Positions 51,612 to 60,986 are shown, counted from the first letter of the stretch. The stretch is DNA of 64,000 nucleotides from Emcibacter sp048269205 (GCF_048269205.1 NZ_JBLXJC010000001.1:248001-312000); one strand, 5' to 3'. Program-made: numbers and translations. Notes: generated by a model from the sequence alone, not told the origin.

Positions 51612-54002
51612 ATGAAACTTACCAGAAAATTTATAGCACTTGCAGGTACTGCAGCAGTCACAGGTATGATGATGAATGCCGTGGTGGTTGCACAGGAAAG
51701 CAATGAAGTGCTGGAGGAAATCACCGTTACCGCAACAAAAAGGGCATCAACGATCCAGGACGTGCCCTTTTCCATCAATGCCCTGACCGGGGCGGATATC
51801 CAGCGCACCGGTTCCCAGAATCTTGAGGATGTGGCCCGCAATGTGGCCGGCCTGATGATCCAGAACCTGGGCCCGGGACAGAGCCAGGTGGCGATCCGTG
51901 GGGTCTCTGCCGGACAGATTGTCCGCGACCAACCCGGTGTGAAGGAGCAGGTGGGAGTTTATCTGGATGAATCCGTGATCTCCCTGTCCCTGTTTACCCC
52001 GGACCTGGATCTTTATGACCTGAACCGTGTCGAGGTTCTGCGTGGCCCGCAGGGTACCCTGTTCGGGTCCGGTTCTGTTGGCGGGACCATCCGTTATATT
52101 ACCAGCCAGCCAAACCTGGAGGGTTTTGAAGGTACCGCTGAAGGTGAGCTGAATGTCATCGATGGTGGCGGTGTCGGCGGTCACGTCAAAGGCATGGTCA
52201 ATGCGCCCATTGCCGAAGACAAGGCAGCCATCCGTGTTGTTGGTTATCACACAGAATATGGCGGCTATATTGATGCCCTGCGTGAAGGCGGCAGCATTGA
52301 TGAGAATGTCAACAGCGGCAGCCGTACCGGTGGTCGTATCGCCCTGCGCTTTGAGCCCAGTGAGACATGGGCCATTACCCCGCGCGTGATTTACCAGAAG
52401 ATTGACATGGACGGCTTTAACCGTCAGGAAGTCTTTAACCTCTATGCCAACCCCTTCACCACCACCCGTCCGGCGGTGACTTTCAACGAGCGTCAGCAGT
52501 TCCTGCTTCTGCGCGAGGCATTCGAGGACGAAACCCTGATTGCCGATGCGACCATCGAAGCCAGCTTTGATGGTTTTGATGTGACATCCGTTACCAGCTA
52601 CACAGACCGCGAAATTCTGGTCAGTCGTGACGCCAGTGCCCTGACAGGCAGTGTATCTATTGACCTGGGGTATCCGGATGCGGCTGTTATGCTGCCGTCC
52701 AACCTGCGGGATACTACCGAGGTGGAACAGATCACCCAGGAAGTCCGCCTGAGCTCCAACAACGACAGCTTCTTCCAGTGGGTCGTCGGCGCCTTCTATG
52801 CCAACACCGACCGTGGCTATGAACAGTTCCTGCCAACCCCGGGGTATGACGCCTATACGGATGCCGTTCTGGGTGCCGGGACTGCGGCCGCGACTTCTGC
52901 GGGGGTTGGTCCGGCTGATTCTCCCTACTATTCGACACTGGACTATACCTTGGAGCAGACGGCCGTATTTGGTGAAGTCAGTTTCGACGCTACCGAGCGT
53001 TTTCAGATAACAATTGGTGGCCGCTACTACGATTATAACGAAGATCGTACAGCGACAATCGTTGGCTTGTTCGGCAGCGGCATTGTTGGTCAGAAAGACA
53101 GTACATCATCCGATGGTTTCTCTCCGCGTGTCTTGCTCAGCTATGATGCCAGCGATACCTGGACCCTGAATGCCCAGGTCTCCAAAGGTTTCCGCCTTGG
53201 CGGGGTCAACGATCCGCTGAATACACCGCTTTGTTCCGCACAGGATCTCGAGATATTTGGCGACTTCCAGGATTATAGTGACGAGACAACCTGGAACTAT
53301 GAAGCCGGTGCGAAAATGAAAACGGATAATATGTCCCTGAATGCCGCCGTATTCTATACCAAAATCAATAACCTGCAGGTCACGCTGGACGCCGGATCCT
53401 GTTCGTCCAGGATTTCTTTCAACGTGCCTGATGCCTACACTATGGGCCTTGAAGGTGAGTTCAAGTTCCGGCCGACCGAAGGTCTGGACCTGTCCGTCGC
53501 CACCAGCCTTGTGGAATCACGGTTTGATTCTACTGTGAGGGATGGCACCGGTACGGTCCTCGGCGGTGTGCGGGACGGCAACCGTCTGGCGTCCACACCG
53601 GAGTTCAACTTTGCGGCGACGGCTACTTACTACTTCCCGCTGGAATCCGTGAGCGATGGCGCTGAAGGTTATGTGTCCGCAACTTTCCAGCATCGCGGCA
53701 CCATCTTTACCCAGCCGTCTGACCAGGAACCGGGTGCCGGTACATTCGTATCCGGCCTGCCGTTCGGTGGTGCAACGGGTACGGATGCAACAATTGTGGA
53801 CCTGGAACTGGACAGCTATCAGACGGTTAACCTGAGCGCTGGCCTGGTCATGGAGACCTGGGAACTGGTCGCTTATGTGAACAACGTTCTGGATGAAAAC
53901 GCCAACCTGTCCTTTGACCGCGAACGTGGCGGCCGGGCCCGTCTTGGCTTCCGCACCAACCAGCCGCGGACATTCGGCCTGACAGCTCGCGCTAAATTCT
54001 AA
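51612..54002 (+). CDS. TonB-dependent outer-membrane receptor
   Basis: A 796-residue receptor. It has a signal peptide (about 1-26), a TonB-box-like stretch (EVLEEITVTATKR), a plug (about 40-155, with LNRVEVLRGPQGTLFGSGSVGGTIRY) and a barrel ending in FGLTARAKF. The plug type is common among receptors of sphingomonads and marine alphaproteobacteria with carbohydrate, polyphenol or siderophore ligands; the substrate is not predictable. CGGAGGA precedes the ATG. It is monocistronic, with a strong terminator. Confidence 0.93.
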   Translation: MKLTRKFIALAGTAAVTGMMMNAVVVAQESNEVLEEITVTATKRASTIQDVPFSINALTGADIQRTGSQNLEDVARNVAGLMIQNLGPGQSQVAIRGVSAGQIVRDQPGVKEQVGVYLDESVISLSLFTPDLDLYDLNRVEVLRGPQGTLFGSGSVGGTIRYITSQPNLEGFEGTAEGELNVIDGGGVGGHVKGMVNAPIAEDKAAIRVVGYHTEYGGYIDALREGGSIDENVNSGSRTGGRIALRFEPSETWAITPRVIYQKIDMDGFNRQEVFNLYANPFTTTRPAVTFNERQQFLLLREAFEDETLIADATIEASFDGFDVTSVTSYTDREILVSRDASALTGSVSIDLGYPDAAVMLPSNLRDTTEVEQITQEVRLSSNNDSFFQWVVGAFYANTDRGYEQFLPTPGYDAYTDAVLGAGTAAATSAGVGPADSPYYSTLDYTLEQTAVFGEVSFDATERFQITIGGRYYDYNEDRTATIVGLFGSGIVGQKDSTSSDGFSPRVLLSYDASDTWTLNAQVSKGFRLGGVNDPLNTPLCSAQDLEIFGDFQDYSDETTWNYEAGAKMKTDNMSLNAAVFYTKINNLQVTLDAGSCSSRISFNVPDAYTMGLEGEFKFRPTEGLDLSVATSLVESRFDSTVRDGTGTVLGGVRDGNRLASTPEFNFAATATYYFPLESVSDGAEGYVSATFQHRGTIFTQPSDQEPGAGTFVSGLPFGGATGTDATIVDLELDSYQTVNLSAGLVMETWELVAYVNNVLDENANLSFDRERGGRARLGFRTNQPRTFGLTARAKF

Positions 54003-54032
54003 GCGAGAACTGATTTACCAAAACCATAGTCA

Positions 54033-54061
54033 GGAGATGCGATTTTCGCATCTCCTTTTTT
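54033..54061 (+). terminator. terminator after the second TonB receptor
   Basis: GGAGATGCGA (54033-54042) pairs with TCGCATCTCC (54046-54055) around TTT, followed by six T. The T-run overlaps the stop of the convergent ATPase gene. Confidence 0.95.
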
Positions 54062-56693
54062 ATGGTCTTTTTACGGGAGAGCCGCGATATAGCAGCTTGA
54101 ATATTTCGTTGAGCAGGATCAGGCCCAAAGCCAGTCCCAGGAGTTCGAACCAGGTCACCAGTGAAATAGGCGCGATATCCAGAATCTTTTGAGTGACCGG
54201 GAAATGCATGGCTGTCCCATGCAGAATCTGGGTCAGGAACACAGCACCGATCACCCACCAGTTCGCCGTGAAGGGCGTTTTAAAGACCGACCGGGTTTCG
54301 CTGCGGGAATTGAGGACATGGGCGTTCTCGAACAGGATCATGGTCAGCAGGGTCAGGTTACGGGCTTCAAACTCGCTCAGGCCAAGATAGGTAAAGGAAA
54401 ACCAGAAGACCCCGCAGGCGGCAATACCGATATAGAGACCGTGAACGCCGATCTGTCTGAGCATACGGTGATTAAAAATGCCCTCGGTCGTGGGACGTGG
54501 AGGCTGCTGCATCAGGCCGGGTTCCCCTTTTTCCACGGCCAGGGCCACATCCTGGATGCCGTTGGAAACCAGGTTGAGCCAGAGAAGCTGGACGGCGGTC
54601 AGGGGCAGGGGCAGTCCCAGCATCAGGCTGAGAAAGAACAGGATGACTTCCCCGAGGCCGGTGGTGAGCAGGAGATTGATCACCTTGCGCACATTGGCAT
54701 AGGCAACCCGTCCTTCCTCAATGCCGTCGACGATGGAGGCAAAATTGTCGTCGGTAATAATCAGGTCGGAGGCATTTCGGGCCATGTCTGTGCCGCCCAG
54801 TCCCATGGCCACACCGATATGCGCGTCCCTCAGGGCCGGGGCATCATTGACTCCGTCTCCGGTGACAGCAACGAAATGTCCGGCTTCCATGGCAATCTTG
54901 ACGATTTCCCTTTTCTGCAGAGGTTCCACTCGCGCGAAGACCTTGGCTTTCAGGATCTTTTCCTGTAACCGGGCACTGTCATTTGCCAGCGCTTTTAGCT
55001 CGTCACCGGTGACAACTTCCTGCATTGAGGTGGCAATACCCAGTTCCCGGCTGATCGCCAGCGCCGTTTCCGGGTGATCCCCGGTCACCATACGTACATC
55101 AACCCCGGCCCCCCGGCAGCGAGCCACGGCGTCGGGAACTTCAGGGCGGACCGGGTCTATCAAGCCGACAAGGGCGATAAATTGAAGTCCCTTGAGGTTG
55201 TCAGCTTCCTGTCCGTCGACTTTGCCGCCGGCAATGGCCAGAACCCGGTATCCTTCTGCCGCCATACGCTCGGCCTGAGTGAGCCAGGTGCCGTGATCCG
55301 GGGTGCAGACCTTTGCCAGTGCCTCAGGGGCGCCCTTTACGGCAGCCAGGGTCTGGCTGCCGAATTTGTGGAAAGTGGCAGCATATCGACGCTGGGCATC
55401 AAAGGGGATAGAGGCTGTTTTTTCAAAATGCCGGAGCAGGGCTTTTTGGCGCAGGCCCACTTTCTGGGCGAAACGTATGAAGGCCACATCAACGCTGTCA
55501 CCGGTCAGGGGTTCTGTGTCTTCCACGGTGTCGTTGCATAAGGCGGCAACAGCGCCGGCCCGCCAAAGAGGAGATCGATCCTTTCTGTCCACCTCTTCTC
55601 CAGTCAGGTCATAGGAGGTGCCATTGGCGAGCCAGACCGTTGTCACGCTCAGCCGGTTCTGGGTCAGGGTGCCGGTTTTATCGCTGAGAATCAGGCTGCA
55701 GGCGCCAAGTCCTTCCGCTGCCGGCATCTGCCGGATAATGACATTCTTGCGGGCCATGCGGTGCATGCCCGCGGCCAGGGCAACTGTGACCGCAACCGGA
55801 AGGCCTTCGGGCACGGCGGCGACGGCAAGGGCGACCACCAGCATGAAAATGGAGACCAGGGTTTCTCCTTCAAAATACAGATATCCGCCCAGCCCCAGCA
55901 TCACGAGAACGGTAAAAATCATCAGGCGCCTGGAAAACCTTTCCATGTGTTCGATCAGGGGCGGACGGGCTGCTTCCTTGACGGTCAGGGCCTCGGCGAT
56001 ATTGCCGAGAGCTGTTTGCATGCCGATAGCCACGACAACGCCTGTCCCGGCTCCTGTTTCAAGTTCGCTCCCCGCATGCAGCATATTGGTCCGATCACCC
56101 AGAACAAGTTTTTCGGGCAGGGTTAGTTCGGGGGTTTTGGCGACGGGAAGTGACTCGCCGGTCAAAAGGGATTCATTGGCCTTCAGTTCATGGCCCGTCA
56201 GAATCCGGATATCTGCGGCGATTTTTTGGCCGGCTTCCAGTTTTGTGATGTCGCCGGGGACCAGCTGGATGCTGTCTACTGTTTGCCAGTGGCCATCGCG
56301 GAGAACCGGGGTGCGAGTGCGTACCAGGCTTTGCAGTGCCTTGGCGCTTTCCTCCGCGCGCCATTCCTGAAAGGTGCCAATGAGGGCATTGAAGGCGAGA
56401 ACGCCAAAAATAAAATAGGAATCGACCCGTTCGCCGATCACATAAGCCAGCAGGGCAGCGATCAAAAGCAGATACACCAGCGGATTTAAAAACTGACTGA
56501 GGATGATCTGCCACAGATGCTTGCCCTTGCCTTCCGGCAACTGGTTTGGTCCATAGGTCTGGCGCAGTATTTCGACCTGATCGCCGGTAAGGCCCGCATT
56601 GCTGGATTTCAGGCGTTCCAGGACGTCCTGTTCGCTGATGGCGTGCCAGGAAGGGGTGTTTGCTTTATCTGCAAGATCTGTGCTGATATCCAT
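54060..56693 (-). CDS. P2-type cation-transporting P-type ATPase
   Basis: An 877-residue ion pump. It shows TGES (178-181) in the actuator domain, PEGLP (295-299) in M4, the phosphorylated D338 in DKTGTLT, MVTGDHPETA and TGDGVNDAP. It lacks N-terminal heavy-metal domains. M6 reads NLVSNGIQD, which differs from the calcium-site NLVTDGLPA of SERCA, so the ion may not be Ca2+. It follows the TetR gene by 36 bases on the same strand, so that regulator probably controls it. Confidence 0.92.
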   Translation of the reverse strand: MDISTDLADKANTPSWHAISEQDVLERLKSSNAGLTGDQVEILRQTYGPNQLPEGKGKHLWQIILSQFLNPLVYLLLIAALLAYVIGERVDSYFIFGVLAFNALIGTFQEWRAEESAKALQSLVRTRTPVLRDGHWQTVDSIQLVPGDITKLEAGQKIAADIRILTGHELKANESLLTGESLPVAKTPELTLPEKLVLGDRTNMLHAGSELETGAGTGVVVAIGMQTALGNIAEALTVKEAARPPLIEHMERFSRRLMIFTVLVMLGLGGYLYFEGETLVSIFMLVVALAVAAVPEGLPVAVTVALAAGMHRMARKNVIIRQMPAAEGLGACSLILSDKTGTLTQNRLSVTTVWLANGTSYDLTGEEVDRKDRSPLWRAGAVAALCNDTVEDTEPLTGDSVDVAFIRFAQKVGLRQKALLRHFEKTASIPFDAQRRYAATFHKFGSQTLAAVKGAPEALAKVCTPDHGTWLTQAERMAAEGYRVLAIAGGKVDGQEADNLKGLQFIALVGLIDPVRPEVPDAVARCRGAGVDVRMVTGDHPETALAISRELGIATSMQEVVTGDELKALANDSARLQEKILKAKVFARVEPLQKREIVKIAMEAGHFVAVTGDGVNDAPALRDAHIGVAMGLGGTDMARNASDLIITDDNFASIVDGIEEGRVAYANVRKVINLLLTTGLGEVILFFLSLMLGLPLPLTAVQLLWLNLVSNGIQDVALAVEKGEPGLMQQPPRPTTEGIFNHRMLRQIGVHGLYIGIAACGVFWFSFTYLGLSEFEARNLTLLTMILFENAHVLNSRSETRSVFKTPFTANWWVIGAVFLTQILHGTAMHFPVTQKILDIAPISLVTWFELLGLALGLILLNEIFKLLYRGSPVKRP

Positions 56694-56729
56694 GGGAGGG
56701 ACGCTGACAATATCCGGAGTTGAAAGTAA

Positions 56730-57335
56730 CTAGCTGAATATCCTTTTGATATAATCCCGGTAAAACAGCACCTGTTTGGGCAGCATCCGGGAATCATTCA
56801 GGACCTTTGACATGACAATCCCACCTTCCACCAAGGTTGTAAAGAGGTCTGCGAGCCCCTCCAGATCGATCTCTTCCTGCGGCGGATAGACCTCGGCGAT
56901 AATTTCGAGTTTTTTCAGGAATATTTCGCGCCAGACCAGAACGCCCCTGGCATTGAGTTGCTTTATCTCCTCGCTGAAAAGCTGTTCCTGGTAACAGAAA
57001 GAAGCCACAAGGCAGCCCGGATGGGTGGTGTCGAGATTTTCCAGCATTTCCGCCAGCAGTTTGATCATGATCAGATAGCTGTGCAGGGGGTCATCGCTGA
57101 GTTCGTCCGCCCGCGCCATCAATTCCGTAAAAATCTGATCGTCCCGCTCAAGATATCGAAGAAGGAGGTGTCGGGCGAGTTCGTTCTTGTCCTTGAAATG
57201 ATAGAAAAAGCCACTTTTTGTGATTTCTGCCGCGGCGATCAGTTCCTCGATCGAGGTGGCATGAAAGCCTTTTTGCAGAATGGCGGCTTCTGCAAGGTCC
57301 AGTATTTTTTCCTTTGTCTGGTGGCCTCTGCCCAT
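56730..57335 (-). CDS. TetR/AcrR-family regulator
   Basis: A 201-residue repressor. The helix-turn-helix (about 25-48) reads FHATSIEELIAAAEITKSGFFYHFKDK, followed by an all-helical ligand domain of the AcuR/TetR_C_16-like type. GGAGAG precedes the ATG. A perfect 21-bp palindrome 14 bases upstream is its probable operator. Downstream lies the P-type ATPase gene; the homocysteine methyltransferase-family gene is divergent, 200 bases away. Confidence 0.92.
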   Translation of the reverse strand: MGRGHQTKEKILDLAEAAILQKGFHATSIEELIAAAEITKSGFFYHFKDKNELARHLLLRYLERDDQIFTELMARADELSDDPLHSYLIMIKLLAEMLENLDTTHPGCLVASFCYQEQLFSEEIKQLNARGVLVWREIFLKKLEIIAEVYPPQEEIDLEGLADLFTTLVEGGIVMSKVLNDSRMLPKQVLFYRDYIKRIFS

Positions 57336-57348
57336 ATTTCTCTCCGGG

Positions 57349-57369
57349 AACTGTACCTATAGTACAGTT
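57349..57369 (-). promoter_or_regulatory. perfect palindromic TetR operator
   Basis: AACTGTAC-CTATA-GTACAGTT has perfect 8-bp arms and a 5-base centre and lies directly before the TetR ribosome binding site. Confidence 0.7.
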
Positions 57370-57564
57370 TTTTCGACTTTTCAGGGAGAAGTTATATATC
57401 GAAAACATGTCATTGTCATGTAAGGCGCTGTAAAATAACCGGGAAAAAATAATTGCCGCAACCCTACCATGAGTGCACTGGTCCCGGATGGCCTCTCCTG
57501 ACATAAGAGGGGCACTAAAAATAACATATGAAAACGGGATATAACTGACACAAAGGAGAGTGTT

Positions 57565-58503
57565 TTGGGCAAATACAGCCATAACCTGCCCCAGATGGAG
57601 GGGGGTCTGTTTCTGACCGACGGGGGGCTTGAAACCACATTGATTTTCGACAATGGTTTTGACCTGCCGGAATTTGCCGCCTTTCCGCTTCTGGATACGG
57701 AAGAAGGATTTCGGGCGCTTTACAATTATTATCTGAACTATGTACAGATCGCCTGTGACAATGGCATGGGCTTTGTACTGGAAAGTCCCACCTACAAGGC
57801 CAGCCCCAACTGGGCGCGCGCCCTGGGTGTTTCCGATGACGACCTGCGCCGTCTCAACCATAAAAGCATCGAGATGCTGAAAAACATCCGGGAAAAATTT
57901 GAAACGCCGGAAAGCCGCTTTGTGATCAGCGGCAATCTCGGCCCGGCCGGGGATGGCTATAACCCTGATCAGTTGCTGAGTGTGCAGCAGGCTCGGGAGT
58001 ACCACAGCGTCCAGATTGGCCATATGGCCGAAGTCGGGGTGGACATGGTCGCCGCTTTCACCCTGACCCATGCAGAGGAAGCCGCCGGCGTCGTACTGGC
58101 CGCCCGGGATCACGATTTGCCCGTGGCCATCAGTTTCACCCTGGAGACCGACGGGCGTCTGCCGTCCGGCCAGTCCCTCAGGGAAGCCATCGAATATGTG
58201 GACAGCAAAACCGGAAACGGTCCTGCCTATTACATGATCAACTGCGCTCACCCGACCCATTTCGATTTTATTCTCGAAGGCGGGCCCTGGCTTGATCGTA
58301 TCCGGGGGCTCAGGACCAATGCCTCGACCAAGAGCCATGAAGAGCTGGAGGCCAGTGAGGAGCTTGATGCCGGGGATCCGCAGGATTTGGGTGTTCGGCA
58401 TGTGGACCTGAAAGACCGGCTTTCAAATCTTGCCGTGGTGGGGGGATGTTGCGGTACCGATCATCGCCATGTGGCAGAAATTTGTCGTAATCTTCAGGGG
58501 TAA
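57565..58503 (+). CDS. homocysteine S-methyltransferase-family protein
   Basis: A 312-residue TIM-barrel methyltransferase. Zinc-binding cysteines lie in MINCAHPTHF (about 225-234) and GGCCGTDHRH (about 293-302). LTDGGLETTL at the start is the family signature. Enzymes of this group methylate homocysteine or another thiol from S-methylmethionine or betaine-like donors. The start is TTG at 57565, with AAGGAG six bases upstream. It has its own terminator. Confidence 0.9.
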   Translation: MGKYSHNLPQMEGGLFLTDGGLETTLIFDNGFDLPEFAAFPLLDTEEGFRALYNYYLNYVQIACDNGMGFVLESPTYKASPNWARALGVSDDDLRRLNHKSIEMLKNIREKFETPESRFVISGNLGPAGDGYNPDQLLSVQQAREYHSVQIGHMAEVGVDMVAAFTLTHAEEAAGVVLAARDHDLPVAISFTLETDGRLPSGQSLREAIEYVDSKTGNGPAYYMINCAHPTHFDFILEGGPWLDRIRGLRTNASTKSHEELEASEELDAGDPQDLGVRHVDLKDRLSNLAVVGGCCGTDHRHVAEICRNLQG

Positions 58504-58530
58504 ACGACCCCTCCCTACTACCCTGAAGAG

Positions 58531-58558
58531 CCTGTCGCAGTTCGCTGCGACAGGTTTT
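58531..58558 (+). terminator. terminator after the methyltransferase gene
   Basis: CCTGTCGCAG pairs with CTGCGACAGG around a TTCG tetraloop, followed by four T. Confidence 0.9.
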
Positions 58559-58581
58559 CTTATGGCGGGCCAGACTGTATT

Positions 58582-58597
58582 GTAAAAGATATTTTAC
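58582..58597 (+). promoter_or_regulatory. upstream operator of the membrane protein/XRE pair
   Basis: GTAAAAGATATTTTAC has inverted GTAAAA/TTTTAC arms. An identical copy lies at 58646-58661, 64 bases on, and a half site GTAAAA at 58605-58610. TTGACA (58616-58621) between the two copies is a likely -35 element. Confidence 0.7.
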
Positions 58598-58645
58598 TTT
58601 TTATGTAAAAAATGTTTGACATTTTCCGATTATATCCCCATTTAT

Positions 58646-58661
58646 GTAAAAGATATTTTAC
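58646..58661 (+). promoter_or_regulatory. downstream operator of the membrane protein/XRE pair
   Basis: This is an exact second copy of GTAAAAGATATTTTAC. It lies 25 bases after TTGACA, over the expected start of transcription and 16 bases before the ATG of the membrane protein. The two copies suggest repression by looping or cooperative binding. Confidence 0.7.
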
Positions 58662-58677
58662 ATGAGAAGGGATTGAA

Positions 58678-59154
58678 ATGACCAACACAGAGAAACAGAG
58701 CCTGGTAACGCTGATTGGCACAGGCATCGTTTTTTACCTTCTATTGGCCCGCATGCTTTCCGGTGGCCAGATTGTGGATTATGAGATGAAGGAGCTGTTC
58801 TTTATCTATGGCCAGCTCGTCACCTCTGCAGTGGTTCTAATCGTGGTTGGCACAGTGGTCTTTCGGATTGTTCAGACCATCCTGGAGCAGCGATCCGCGG
58901 AGAGTGAAGAACTGGAACTGGATGAACGGGACATCGCCATTTCCGCCCGTGCCAATCGGAACGAGGTGATCTTTTATGGCCTGGCCATTAATATCCTGAT
59001 CATCTGCCAGTTCCTGGCCGCCTATTTTCCAGACAATACCCCGGCGATATTGACTGTCAGCACTTCGGCGGACCTGGTCTTTATGCTGTTCAGCATGCTG
59101 GTGGTGGCCACTATGGTCAAGGAAGTTTCCCGCTTGATTTATTATCGTCTGTGA
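58678..59154 (+). CDS. four-helix membrane protein of unknown function, paired with XRE regulator
   Basis: A 158-residue inner-membrane protein with segments near 10-25, 43-66, 95-116 and 126-146. The cytoplasmic loop holds LDERDIAISARANRNEVIFYG, a DERD-type motif like that of DUF2178-related proteins found beside small XRE regulators. GAAGGG lies before the ATG. The regulator gene begins seven bases after its stop. The function is unknown; an anti-regulator role or membrane sensing is a guess from the pairing. Confidence 0.75.
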   Translation: MTNTEKQSLVTLIGTGIVFYLLLARMLSGGQIVDYEMKELFFIYGQLVTSAVVLIVVGTVVFRIVQTILEQRSAESEELELDERDIAISARANRNEVIFYGLAINILIICQFLAAYFPDNTPAILTVSTSADLVFMLFSMLVVATMVKEVSRLIYYRL

Positions 59155-59161
59155 GGGTGCC

Positions 59162-59374
59162 ATGACCAAGGGACAGGTGAAAAACTGCATCCGTGAGCTC
59201 AGGACCGGAGTGCAGAAAATGACCCAGCAGGAACTGGCCTCCCGGGTCGGGGCCACGCGCCAGACCATCAACGCCATAGAGGCCGGCAAATACGCCCCGT
59301 CGCTTGAGCTGGCTTTTCGTATAGTACGGGAGTTCGACCTTCCGTTCGAAGAGGTTTTCCATTTTGAAATGTAA
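59162..59374 (+). CDS. small XRE-family DNA-binding regulator
   Basis: A 70-residue protein that is essentially one helix-turn-helix domain (about 10-65), with QQELASRVGATRQTINAIEAGKYAPSLELAFRI as the core. It belongs to the YozG-like small regulators usually co-transcribed with a membrane protein. It probably binds the GTAAAA-N4-TTTTAC sites upstream of the pair. A terminator follows. Confidence 0.92.
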   Translation: MTKGQVKNCIRELRTGVQKMTQQELASRVGATRQTINAIEAGKYAPSLELAFRIVREFDLPFEEVFHFEM

Positions 59375-59413
59375 TAACGGACCGGCCCGTCAATGGGTGT
59401 GGTTAGTCAAGTG

Positions 59414-59440
59414 AAAGGTGCGGTTTGGCGCACCTTTTTT
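59414..59440 (+). terminator. terminator after the XRE gene
   Basis: AAAGGTGCG pairs with CGCACCTTT around GTTTGG, with further T to 59440. Confidence 0.9.
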
Positions 59441-59477
59441 ATGCAGATTCAGGCTAGTACTTTTTTTTTGTGTAAAA

Positions 59478-59502
59478 TGACATATATAAATTATATAAGT
59501 CA
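59478..59502 (+). promoter_or_regulatory. 25-bp palindrome before the sulfide operon
   Basis: TGACATATATAA and TTATATAAGTCA are inverted arms around one A, with a single mismatch. It lies 116-140 bases before the dioxygenase start in an AT-rich stretch. This is the form expected for a BigR/SqrR-type ArsR repressor site, though the base sequence does not prove which regulator binds. Confidence 0.6.
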
Positions 59503-59618
59503 CAATAAAGCGAGAGCCACCATGAATGAGATCCATGTTGAGGAACCGATCAGCCGTGTGCGCATCATTCCTGACCCCCCTACAGCAAGCAGAAAAAGAC
59601 CCTTATGGAGAAGATCAG

Positions 59619-60482
59619 ATGAAACCCGAGGCAAAGGCTTTCTTCGACGAATTTACCTATACGGTCAGTTACGTGATCAGCGATCCGAAAACGTCAAAAT
59701 GCGCCATTGTGGATTCCGTGCTGGACTATAATCCCAATTCCTCCCGCACCAGCACGAAGGCTGCAGACGAGATTGTCGAGTATGTCCGCGCACAGGGGCT
59801 TGAGGTGGAATGGATCCTGGAGACCCACGTCCATGCGGATCACCTGTCGGCGGCGCCGTACCTTAAGGAAAAGGTTGGTGGCAAACTTGCCATCGGTTCC
59901 CATATTCTGATTGTACAGGAAACTTTCGGTAAACTGTTCAATGCGGGCAGCGAGTTTGAACGCGACGGCAGCCAGTTTGATGTGCTCTTCGAGGACGGTG
60001 CTACCTTTAACATTGGCTCCCTGGTCGCCACGGCCATCCACACCCCGGGCCATACCCCGGCCTGTATGACCTATGTGATCGGTGATGCGGCCTTTGTCGG
60101 CGATACCTTGTTTATGCCGGATTACGGGACCGCCCGGGCCGATTTCCCCGGGGGCGACGCGAGAACCCTGTACAGGTCGATCCAGAAGATCTTCGCCTTG
60201 CCTGGCGAAACCCGGTTGTTCATGTGTCATGACTATAAGGCGCCGGGCCGGGACGAATACCTGTGGGAAACAACGGTGGCTGAGGAAAAGGCCGCCAATG
60301 TTCATGTTCATGAGGGGATAACCGAGGATGAATTTGTGAATATGCGGACTGCGCGGGACAAGACCCTGGACATGCCGCGGTTGATCCTGCCCTCGGTGCA
60401 GGTGAACATGCGGGCGGGCGAGTTACCGCCGACGGAGGACAATGGTATCCGCTACCTGAAGATTCCGGTGGATGCGGTGTAA
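59619..60482 (+). CDS. persulfide dioxygenase-like MBL-fold protein
   Basis: A 287-residue metallo-beta-lactamase-fold enzyme. HVHADH (70-75) is the metal motif, followed by HTPGHTPACMTY, GDTLFMPDYGTARADFPGGD and MCHDY, which match ETHE1/Blh persulfide dioxygenases that oxidise glutathione persulfide to sulfite. The ATG at 59619 has GGAG eight bases upstream and gives the conserved start MKPEAKAFFDEFTYTVSYV; an in-frame ATG at 59526 is less likely. It is the first gene of an operon with a TIGR01244 protein and a SulP carrier. Confidence 0.9.
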   Translation: MKPEAKAFFDEFTYTVSYVISDPKTSKCAIVDSVLDYNPNSSRTSTKAADEIVEYVRAQGLEVEWILETHVHADHLSAAPYLKEKVGGKLAIGSHILIVQETFGKLFNAGSEFERDGSQFDVLFEDGATFNIGSLVATAIHTPGHTPACMTYVIGDAAFVGDTLFMPDYGTARADFPGGDARTLYRSIQKIFALPGETRLFMCHDYKAPGRDEYLWETTVAEEKAANVHVHEGITEDEFVNMRTARDKTLDMPRLILPSVQVNMRAGELPPTEDNGIRYLKIPVDAV

Positions 60483-60545
60483 AGCGGGTATAATCAAACC
60501 ATGATATTGAATTTTTTGCGGCTGCTGCCGTTCTGGAGAAAAGCA

Positions 60546-60986
60546 ATGAGTATCAAGAAACTGAATGAAAAAGTGGCTGTCAGCCCCCAGCTCACCGTCG
60601 CCGATATCGAGGCGGCGGCGGCACAAGGGTATCACACCGTGATCAATAACCGTCCCGATCAGGAAGGGCCCGGCCAGCCGTCATCCGACGAACTGAAGAC
60701 GGCGGCGGAAAAGCACGGTATGAACTATTATCATATTCCCGTGGTGCCGGGTCAGATTTCCGATGACCAGGTGGCGGAGTTCGACAAGGCTGTTGAAGGC
60801 TGCAGCGGCCCGGTGCTGGCCTTCTGCAAATCCGGCACCCGGGCGGCTTGTCTTTGGGCTTTGTCCGAAGCGGCAAAACAGGACCCGGAAGCTATTCTCA
60901 ACGCCTGCAGTACTGCAGGATATGACCTGTCAGGTCTGGCGCCCCGCATTCGCGCCTGTGCCGGTCCCGAATGTAAGGATAATTAG
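60546..60986 (+). CDS. TIGR01244/DUF442 sulfur transferase-like phosphatase-fold protein
   Basis: A 146-residue protein with the protein-tyrosine-phosphatase-like fold. The catalytic loop is FCKSGTRAACLW (CX5R). In Blh proteins this domain is fused to the persulfide dioxygenase; here the two are separate neighbours, 63 bases apart. It probably moves sulfane sulfur between thiols. GGAG lies eight bases before the ATG at 60546. Confidence 0.9.
   Translation: MSIKKLNEKVAVSPQLTVADIEAAAAQGYHTVINNRPDQEGPGQPSSDELKTAAEKHGMNYYHIPVVPGQISDDQVAEFDKAVEGCSGPVLAFCKSGTRAACLWALSEAAKQDPEAILNACSTAGYDLSGLAPRIRACAGPECKDN

Noticed and set aside
59522..59731. Short frame starting MNEIHVEEP before and overlapping the persulfide dioxygenase gene
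   Set aside because: No known family, Arg-rich after codon 24, and it overlaps the conserved dioxygenase start at 59619. A leader peptide cannot be excluded but there is no support.
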